A stretch of DNA of 64,000 nucleotides from Astropecten irregularis. Taxonomy: Eukaryota > Echinodermata > Asteroidea > Paxillosida > Astropectinidae. The notes below the pieces were generated by a model that ran no database searches, was not told the DNA's origin, and was given only the letters and a program-made list of their open reading frames with translations. Of this stretch, positions 55,505 to 64,000 are shown piece after piece; the stretch's first letter is position 1, and every line of letters begins with the position of its first letter. The translations under genes and the position numbers were made by a program. Location: positions 13,344,431-13,408,430 of the forward strand of contig OZ020264.1 in the NCBI GenBank assembly GCA_963971285.1. Direction: 5' to 3'.

Positions 55505-58500
55505 GTAAGTTCTAATTGTCATATTGTCCACGCACCATGTCATAGTGTGTTTGGCTTTTAAAACTGCTAAAAAGGCTACACCCATATGCACGTAAATGTC
55601 AAGAATCTTGACTTTTAGTTAGAATCGGACAGAAACAGCAAAGACAACATCGCCAACAGTTTCCTGTGTTAGCAAATCCTCCTGGATTTCATGCAACTAA
55701 ACAATAACACTCATCGCAAAACTACCTTATTTTAATAACACTCAGACTCCTGTTTTGCATTAGCGAACTAAGTAGATTTGGGCACTTGAACAGGAAAACG
55801 GAAAGAATCGCCATGGTTATACTCACGAGCCCCTTTAGGTGTAGACAAACGTCAAAGTACTATTTGAAAGCTCTTTGCCTCGTTAATGTCATGTTGTTAC
55901 ATTTCAGAAATGAGATATGTTCACCTAATATGCTCTGTTTTGTCGAATCAGTCCATAATAGTGTGTGCTGTGAATGCAATTCAGCTTGTTTATCACAGAG
56001 AGACATCGGTGGCTATTTGATGATGTTGTCAACCAATAGACAACCTCGATCTCTTGATTCCCTCCCATGCCGGTTGGATTACGGCAGCGTCCCTGGGACA
56101 TCATCAGACCGGCAGCTTACCGGTCTGGGAACGACTGAATTTTCACAGACAGCCTGCGATTCAACAAATGATATATTTTTTGTTCTGAGTGACACGTCTT
56201 CAATTTCCGAGACCTGGACATTCAGTTCCCAAGGGCAGTATATTATTATTAATGTCTAGTTTTCGTTCTGCTTAATCTTTTCTGCTTTGTGTCCACGTAT
56301 TATTTATGTCTTTTAAATGAAATTCCTGAACGTGGTTGATGAATGTGGGCAATTTTATCATCACTGATAAGCAACAATTATTATGTAGACATACTTAGTG
56401 ATTACAGTGGACAACTAGTGTATCAAACATAAGGAGGACTCAGTGCAGTCAAACAATAGCCATATTTGTGACGTGTTTACAGTATTTGACCCAATTTGAG
56501 ACAGCGAGCCATGTAAATTACGGAGCCTTTTCTGCAGCTCTAGAAATTGGTTTTGACAGATGCTCAATGGGTTGGTTAAAGGAAACTGCCCTTTTATACG
56601 AACCTTCCGGTCTTAATTAAATTTTTATCAATTTGATTTATTTTGTTTGTGGTGAGAGAAAACATGGTCAGTATCGAGTTGAATTCTTAGTTAATTGAGA
56701 AGGTAGTAGTAATCTTACCTGGATTTCCTTTATAATTAAATCAGCGCTTTGAGTGTTTAGACACAAATCAGTCTAATGTTTTCCTATCTGCATGGATGGT
56801 CACTGTGACATATTTAATCTGATGGAGATCGACTCGGCTCCATCTGGAATCCCTGGCATGCAATTTAAAGCATTACCCGTTAACTATACATCGAGTATTC
56901 ATAAGACGAGCACTGGGCAGGAGTGAAATGGCTTTTTAACATCAGGCGATGGGAACATGATTAAAATTGCTTCAAGTTGTCCGTGTAAAGGTGACATGCT
57001 ATTAGGATAGTGTAGTCACTGTGTAGCGCATCACTTGAGGTTATGTGTAATATACAGGCTGTGCACAACTGTCATGGTTCGTCTGATAACAGCAATTCAT
57101 GATTTAACACATAAACCATCTGCTTCAAATTGGCCTTCAACCCAACCCCCCCAACCCCTATAGATTTGACACATTTGCATTTATCACCACAAAAACATAC
57201 AGACCATGCGTATTTCTTTATGGATAGGTGTAACGCGCTGCCATGAGTCTCCAATTCCATAATTTCATTTTTTACAAGATCTTACCATTATGGCACCATC
57301 TTATTTACGTCAACAAGGTTTGTTGGGCAAAGGTCGAGGACAGTTTTACTGTTTTGTTCAATCTGTTGTCCTTTTAATTTCTTGCCCTGTTTTGTATATA
57401 CATCTCCACTGCACAGAAACTCTAACTCAATTATTTTCATGTGTAAATTTGTCATTGAATTATCTCTTCACACCATTAAGCACCGGTGGGTCTGTGGCTT
57501 GACCCGTTACGTGTGGTATAATTATCAAACAGCTTATAATCTAGCAAGGACAGACAAAGCTGGACGGTCCAAACGGCAGCTGGAAAGAAAGAGAAAAAAT
57601 CGAAATAAGAATGAGGAAGAAAAATCGATGGAAACTAGAGCGCTCATAACCCGAGCAGATTGTGCAGAATAGACGATATTGCTTAAACCAACAGACGGCT
57701 GTTGCATGAGAAGCAATTAGGCAAAAATGCTTAATCAAACAGTTCCATATAATATACCGAATTTGAAAGTGTAAGAAATTATTAAAATTCTAAATAGATT
57801 AACCTAAACAGTAAAATGTTTTGATTTGTATCTGAGTGATAAAGGCATGCATTTGTATTTATATTATTTTGATTTTTGGTCGTAGGACTATACAATTAGA
57901 CGCACAATAGTTGAACTTAACAAAGAAAAGACCGATGTTCTAGGTTCTATTTATGTTCTGTAAAACAAGAAATCTAGATACTGCATTTTTTCCCATGATT
58001 TGCTTCTTTTCTGCCACAAAGAAATCCATTTAACGCTTAATAATACCGTTTATATAGAGTAAACTAAGGTTTTAATCGAAGGTTAGTTGAGTTTTTGCAG
58101 GTAGGAACCAACCAGTTGAAATTGATAACAAATATGATGTTATTCAAAACGGAATCCTAGAGACTGTAACCTGTTTACATAGTTAGACTATTGACTCTAA
58201 TGGTATAACGTTTGCAGGTATCTCCCTAGTAACTAGTGTAGGGTTTCACCATTAATGATCACTGCTAGGGTTCATCAGCAGGACTTGAAGTAATTATAGA
58301 ACATTGTTTGTCAGTTTCTCGCTCGTTACTTTCTAGATTTACCCAGTAATCTCACTACACTTCAAAATTGTGTAACTTGCTCCACACTCCTTATTTTGCA
58401 ATCCAATTTTGCAATTTTAATTACTTGGAATAATTTCTGCGGTGTTTTGTATGAACTTTGATTTATAGGCCTAGATTTACAATATTTCAGGAAGCATAAA

Positions 58501-59060
58501 TGAAATATAAAACCGTACCAAGACTTTCTTGTAAGGATGAGGATTTTTTCTCATCTGAAACTCTTGATTGAAGATTTGCTGCTTGGAAATTGTAATTGAA
58601 TTATTTATCCCAAATACTGAGGTGCATTATTTGGCTTTTACTTCAGATCTCGTGACTGTCACACATACAGTGATGCTGTTATGCAGTATTCTCAATGACA
58701 CCTTTTGCTAAGAAGTCATTCCTCATTTGTCAATAGCCAATTCGAGTTGGAGGGCGAGACCATTCTTGGCCTGGGGGTGATTTAATGCAATTGTAGGAAG
58801 GGATGTTGGGCTTAATTAAATCAAAGTCATTGTTTACGGAGTTGCAGAAAGTAGTAAACAAATTATACACTACCAAATAAAGCTATTTAAAAAAAACACC
58901 CAATATATTGTAAGACATAGCTTAACATTGGGGGGATCAAATATTAGGAATATTCACAGATTCAGATGGGGTTATTTGAATTTGAATTCAGTGTGTGAGC
59001 TGAGAGTCGACTAGATTTCATCCTTTATTTCCTGTTAAAGCGAAATTCACAGAGATCGTT
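55505..59060. other. Non-coding DNA, about 3.6 kb
   Basis: The longest open frame (55,786-56,259) opens at a TTG, has no recognisable domain and no splice partner; I do not call it. Nothing else was recognised. Confidence 0.35.
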
Positions 59061-59064
59061 TCTA

Positions 59065-59190
59065 GAAGTGATTAGAGCAAGTACTATATAAGTGCTACAG
59101 TCAACTACTGTTTCATGTATCAGATGAAGTGATTATAGAGCAAGTACTGTATAAGTGCTACTGTCAACTACTGTTTCATGTATTAGGTGA
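59065..59190 (+). repeat. Tandem duplication of about 61 bp
   Basis: GAAGTGATTAGAGCAAGTAC at 59,065 recurs as GAAGTGATTATAGAGCAAGT near 59,126, both followed by GTCAACTACTGTTTCATGTA. Confidence 0.8.
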
Positions 59191-60503
59191 ACACTCAAAG
59201 GTTACCAGGATACAGTGTTGCAATGCAACCCCGTGATATTTAAGGGGAGTTCCCGGTTTTAGATATCAGTGTAGAGTGCCGTCAGGCAAACGGACAAATA
59301 CTTGAAAAATATCGACATTTTAGGCGCCAAAAGTGCATCCGTGCAAAAAAAAGTGGCAAATATTTGCGCAGGCAGACGAAACCGATAGTCTACCTCCCAG
59401 CTATTGTTTTGGATTTTTAAAGAGGTTTTTATGCAGTCTCCTACTTTCATTTTAACAGAATCTTGAAGGATTTGTTTTTTGTTTTTTTTGCAAAAGGTTC
59501 AAGCTCTTTCTTTTATTTGATGGCCTCTTGTGCTTTGGCACTAACTGTAATGATGCATTGCAGTTGATTTGATGTCTGCTTGGTGCAGGTGGTTATAAAC
59601 AAGCCGTGGTACTTCCAATATACTTGAGTAAAGTCATTATTTTAGCAGTGAACCTACAGATTTGAACCGACTCACATATCGATGATTAGGAATAAGGTTT
59701 TCGTTCTGTTGTCAGCTTGGTACCCCCTTCTTCCATCGGGACAAACAAAACCTAGATGTACTAAATTTATTCACCTGATGCGTAAGTTACAGGACGAATG
59801 CTGCCCTATCCTGGTCTGATTAAAAGCAAAGAAATCCATTGGCGGTTTGTTTGTCCTTCTGCTTGATTGTTTGATCTTTGGTGACACCATCGGCAGGATA
59901 CATCACCCCTCTCTCTAGCTCTGTCCAACTCAACTGTGTAAAAGTCTAATCAATAACTCCAACTCGTTTCATGCTGTGATAATGTTTGCTGTGGCTTGTG
60001 GCACAGCGGTCTAGCTGCTGGATTCAAATAGGAAATCATACGATGCAATGGAGTTTGTTGTCATCCGTGAAGACGTGGGTAAACATTGGATTATTATTAT
60101 GATCATATTGGGAGTGAGTCGAATGGTGTTTTTTGTTCAAAGTGAATCGCTGAAGGTGTTTTTGTGGAGATGATGGTTTAGTTGAGTCTGGCGCTCCATG
60201 AAGCAGGTTTTAATTAAAATCACGACATTTGAATGGAGTGCCATCGTGTTTGTGTTAAAGATTGATGTTACTGTGTAACATATCATTTACAAATATTTTA
60301 ACCAAATTAATGTAGGCCTACAGAACGGCCGATAAGAGTACATTATGATTTCCTGTCAGGGACGTTGTTTGTAATGTTCGTTTCAAATTAACTTAATGAT
60401 TGTCAGGCTTTTAAGTCTAAGCAATGTACATTAATTATTGCAGTGATGTGGAGGACTATGTCACGCATTGATCAAGAACCTACTTCTATCCAGTCTCAAT
60501 TTA
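59191..60503. other. Non-coding DNA, about 1.3 kb
   Basis: No gene, RNA or repeat recognised. Confidence 0.35.
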
Positions 60504-60832
60504 AAGGTATGGTTGTTAAAGGTCTCAGAACAGCACTCACACTTTGTCTGATCCAATATTAAAATAATACACCTGTGTAAACTTGGGTTCCAACGGATAT
60601 CCGAGTCACGTGAAAATAGGGAAAACCCGATTCAATATTTCTTTTAAAACATAAAGAATGGTTTTGATCTTACCCCGAAATCTTTGTTTGACTAATTTCT
60701 TGATAAATACATCATTTCAGGCGGAAATATTTTAACGGTATGTTTCAACCAGCACCATCTTCATACCCTGAAAGTTATACGTAATCTGCTGTGGGGGTAT
60801 GTTACCAATCCTGAACTGTACATTTAAGAAGC
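60504..60832. mobile_element. Foldback element, GATCTTACCCCGAAATC type, inverted copy
   Basis: Starts TTAAAGGTATGGTTGTTAAA, carries ACTCACACTTTGTCTGATCC, GGTTTTGATCTTACCCCGAA and ACGGTATGTTTCAACCAGCA, and ends CTGAACTGTACATTTAA. It is the reverse complement of the element at 27,499-27,868. Confidence 0.75.
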
Positions 60833-60889
60833 TACTTCTATCCAGTCTCAATTTAAAAGAAATTAGTTCCCAATTCTGCGCTACAGCCA

Positions 60890-61020
60890 TCTCTTTGGAG
60901 CGCGTGATTCCGCGCGTGCGCACAGCCACGAAACGGACACGGCCGGGAAACGCCCTAACGGAAATGGAGGAGAAAGCAAATGATTAAAGGTCGCCGTGGA
61001 TACCATTGCCATGACAACAG
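60890..61020. promoter_or_regulatory. NRF1-like site and RFX X-box-like site in a GC-rich patch
   Basis: CGCGCGTGCGCA at 60,911-60,922 resembles the NRF1 palindrome. About 80 bp on, ATTGCCATGACAAC at 61,005-61,018 is close to the symmetric RFX X-box (GTTGCCATGGCAAC). Such pairs occur at promoters, but no exon was identified next to them. Confidence 0.4.
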
Positions 61021-63429
61021 CGCCTCACTTCCTAGATGCATCATTTGTAGTTACTTTCAAAATCGCTTGGTCAGCACAGTGTACAACCTAACAGCATGGA
61101 TGATATAGGCCGCTATATGTCCACATCCTTCATTGTGGAAATTCGACCTTATTGCTTTTCAAGGAAAACAACATAATATCTGATTGGAAATGACAGTGAG
61201 CATCCATATACAGCCACACTGGGGTTACAAAGTGCCACATATTGTATAGATGTACCAGTGTACTGGCATGGAAGGTATGGATGAAAGACCGTAGAATTTT
61301 TGGATAGATTTCTTTGTTTCCTCTTCTGCACTGTGTGTCTATGGTTGCTAAGCTACATTTTAACTTGAAGTTCAGTAGAAATACGCCGAGTACCAGTCAC
61401 ACTCATATTTCATCACGTGCAATCTTCGTTGGTAACCTAGATCCTTTAGTATACAAAATTACATCTGTGGTATTCACACTGTGGTCCTCCTATTCCGTTT
61501 GTTTGTGCGTTGGGGTGTTTGTCAGTTGGTTTTCATAGCTGTTTGTAGTGCTGTACTCGTTGACCTTTACCGACTGAAGTTTGAGTCCGTGTAGTTCCGC
61601 ATATGACACAGTATCCCCTATATCTCTATTTGCAGTTGCCATACATTGTCTATTCTATACAAATCTCAGACAGTTTTGTTCCTGATGAAAAGTCAGCTCC
61701 ATTGCATTGCAGTTCTTCCTTTCATGCAGCTTATATCAGTTGGTAACACTAAACCCTATGGGATGGTAACCCAATATTATATATACGCTTTGATATTTCA
61801 TCCTAATTCTGAGCGCAAAGATATAGAATGGTGAAGTGTTTATGAAGTTGATAAGCAATCCCTCGATCTGGTCATTCAATATTCTTGTCCAGCACTGGAA
61901 AATGCAACTGTATCTTTATAATATTTTGAAGTGAGGGATGTATTTATGAAGAAATATTTTGTAATATTATTTGGAAAAATATAGTTTCCAGTTATTATTT
62001 TTGATTTACTATGGAGTTGGACAGCAGATTAATAATTATGAGGACCTTAGCTTGCTTTTTGCAATGGAAAACATTGATTTGGAGCATATGGCTGTCTGAT
62101 TTTTTTTTATGACTTGATCCCTTTTGATATGATTGTGATGAGGGTTTGAGTGTCCGATAAATCCATAATGATGGTCGTATTGCAGTTTGATTGCAACTTG
62201 ACTTGTGAGTTAACAAGAACACACACACAAATGGGCCTGACGTTTCGATCCTATAGCAGGATCTTTCTCAAAGGCTAAACAGTTTATTACTTGTATCAAA
62301 AAATAATAAATATATAATTTACACATACACATATTTCAAGGCAAATGCCTGAAGAATCGTATTAAATTTTCATTTTATTCAAGATTAAACATACTTTATC
62401 ATCTGATGGGTTATCTATACTGTGGTAAATCATTCTGGACTTTGATAAATTGTAACAAACAATTTCGCAATTTCATTGATTCATATTTTATTCATTTTGA
62501 GATTTACACGGTATAGCTCTTAAAAATCGGCTCAGGCCGTTCACTTTGAAGATAGCTGAATATTCTGGCTCACCCACATCATTGCTCTGCTGTGTACTTA
62601 ATTTTAAGAAAGGAAATGAAAGATCAACACGCATAGCCATAGTATGAATGGTTTATTAGCCGTCATCTTGAATATCAAGGGCAGTATATTATAAGTGAAG
62701 TGTTATAGAAGTAAACGTAGGAGTGTACGAGGTTGCCTAACTCCCTGTGGAGGAGGTTTAATGGATCGGTCGCTGTACACGATGGACCATGATGCTCTTA
62801 GTACAAGCCACAAATGAGAATAGGTTCCAGGAATTGTATCAAACCGGATACATGCTAATGCATATAACCCTCAGGATGTCTACACTTTATTCTCACATGT
62901 TGTTGTTTTTCAAAGTGGTCTTTTAAATCTGCCTTTTTCGGTATTTCATCGCGAGTAATTAAAAAATGACGCACCATTGAAATAAAAATAAGAATAAAAA
63001 TTATATAGTTATCAAATAAAAAAGTGTACACTATTAAACCATGCATTGTTTTTAATATATAAAACAATGCGAAAATGGAGCTGAAATAAGCCATCTTGAA
63101 ATACAAGTTATTCCTCATTTTGCTTTGGAATTGTTTTATCGGTAACCTAGTTATGATATCATTCGTCATCAGCCTTTATCATCAGTGGCTGGGTATCATG
63201 TCTTATAATTAAGTCCACTTTGCTGAACTAATTAACGGCAGTGTGTAATGTATGTAAACATTTAGATTCCAATTAATCGATTTGAAGCCATCAGATGATA
63301 TGCAAATGATGTATGCTGATGTGCTAACCGGATCTTCTGTGTAGCGTGTTACAAGACTCCAAATGCACACAGGCGAAGTTAAGCCACGAGTGCTCGAATT
63401 TCTAATCTGCCATTTTTGTTTTTAATCTG
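61021..63429. other. Non-coding DNA, about 2.4 kb, with one dispersed repeat copy
   Basis: Copy 5 of the GACGTTTCGATCC repeat lies at 62,232-62,278 (GGGCCTGACGTTTCGATCCT then ATAGCAGGATCTTTCTCAAA). No coding exon was recognised. Confidence 0.4.
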
Positions 63430-63435
63430 ATCGGT

Positions 63436-63679
63436 CTAGCTCCCGCCCCTAAATGGCATCTGACATTTCGGCCAGACAAGTGAAGCGGACAGACTACAAC
63501 CCTACTGCAGGAAGAGCGACACAAAGTCCATCGTACGGGAGCGTGACGTCATCATGAGTGATGTCTGAGCTATAGAGGATCAGTCTATATTGCACACTGA
63601 TGTGAGAGAAGTTGAGACACCTTGCAACCTGCAACACGATCTGCTCAGATTCAACACAGGAGTCCGGGATGTTGTGTCA
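63436..63679 (+). promoter_or_regulatory. Promoter and 5' UTR of an unidentified plus-strand gene
   Basis: A GC box (CCCGCCCC, 63,442-63,449) is followed by a perfect palindromic CRE (TGACGTCA, 63,544-63,551). A four-codon upstream frame (M-S-D-V-stop) at 63,554-63,568 immediately follows the CRE and could dampen translation. Regulation by CREB/ATF factors is inferred from the CRE only. Confidence 0.5.
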
Positions 63680-63730
63680 ATGGGGGGAAGCTCACCTCTT
63701 GTTTGCCGGGGCGACGAGCAACTTCACACG
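63680..63730 (+). CDS. First coding exon of an unidentified gene (N terminus MGGSS), partial
   Basis: ATG at 63,680 opens a 17-codon frame, MGGSSPLVCRGDEQLHT, that ends exactly at a consensus donor (ACG|GTAAGA) in phase 0. Gly2 with Ser5 fits the N-myristoylation pattern, so the product may be membrane-anchored; that is inference from five residues. I do not recognise the protein. The gene would continue to the right of the window. An upstream GC box and CRE support this as a true 5' end. Confidence 0.4.
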
Positions 63731-64000
63731 GTAAGATAGATCATTAAACACGCTGCATTGGTTAAGTGTTACTACGTGCAGAATGGCCAGTATCTCAAAT
63801 CCAGCACAAAATACGACACCTATGTTTTTCATTTTTCAAGATGGACGGATAATATGTGGTGTTTCTGCGCTGCAGATGTCGTGTTGTGTAACATATTGAT
63901 TTAGGTCTGTCTAGTTAGCTATGAGCTTGTCAATTGTATAGAAGATGCTCTAAGTATATAATCAAATGTAAATACATTCCTACTATATGATAACACATTG
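63731..64000 (+). other. Start of first intron of the unidentified gene
   Basis: Sequence after the donor at 63,731, AT-rich and without further exon signal. Confidence 0.35.

Noticed and set aside
55786-56259. 157-codon open frame
   Set aside because: It starts at TTG, has no recognisable domain, no upstream promoter sign and no splice partner.
1-64000. CRISPR arrays, bacterial operons or rRNA genes
   Set aside because: No direct-repeat/spacer pattern, no prokaryotic gene organisation and no rRNA sequence was seen.

Overview
The window looks like nuclear DNA of a marine invertebrate deuterostome, most likely an echinoderm or hemichordate. The support is spliced metazoan genes with GT-AG introns, orthologues of vertebrate PRDM2 and PLEKHM2, AT-rich intergenic DNA, a SINE resembling the Deu/V-SINE class, and many MITE-like foldback repeats. 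The species itself cannot be named from the sequence.

Layout. (1) 1-1,235, minus strand: three in-phase exons encode the start and most of the PR/SET domain of a PRDM2 (RIZ1) orthologue; the gene runs off the left edge. A candidate minus-strand promoter and first exon for it lies at about 18.3-18.45 kb. (2) 3,143-12,875: an apparently intact DNA transposon of about 9.7 kb with CACTG termini, which I assign to the EnSpm/CACTA superfamily. It has 15-bp perfect terminal inverted repeats, tandem arrays near both ends and two plus-strand genes. One is a 915-residue transposase with N-terminal C2H2-type fingers; the other is a five-exon, 530-residue protein of the SAMD3-like family. (3) 12.9-31 kb: non-coding DNA with several MITE families, a CAATCGAT-type satellite and a CCAAT-box tandem repeat. 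(4) 31,296-40,876, plus strand: a complete 15-exon PLEKHM2 (SKIP) orthologue of 1,105 residues, with an N-terminal RUN domain, a long serine-rich linker and PH-like modules at the C terminus. Its introns carry a SINE, a LINE tail and several hairpin elements. (5) 41-64 kb: no recognisable coding exon until 63,680-63,730, where a short in-frame first exon (starting MGGSS) follows a GC box and a perfect CRE. This is probably the start of a plus-strand gene that leaves the window. Other exon-like 5' segments ending in good splice donors lie at about 46.05 and 55.50 kb, and an NRF1-like site next to an RFX-like site lies near 60.9-61.0 kb.

How the parts fit. PRDM2 is a nuclear histone methyltransferase/zinc-finger regulator. 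PLEKHM2 is a lysosome/Arl8-kinesin adaptor. They are functionally unrelated, but both map to human 1p36.2, so their adjacency looks like retained linkage. The transposon is an autonomous candidate sitting in the PRDM2 upstream or first-intron region in the opposite orientation. Its two genes are the best candidate here for a poorly described system: an animal CACTA transposase with a SAM-like partner protein.
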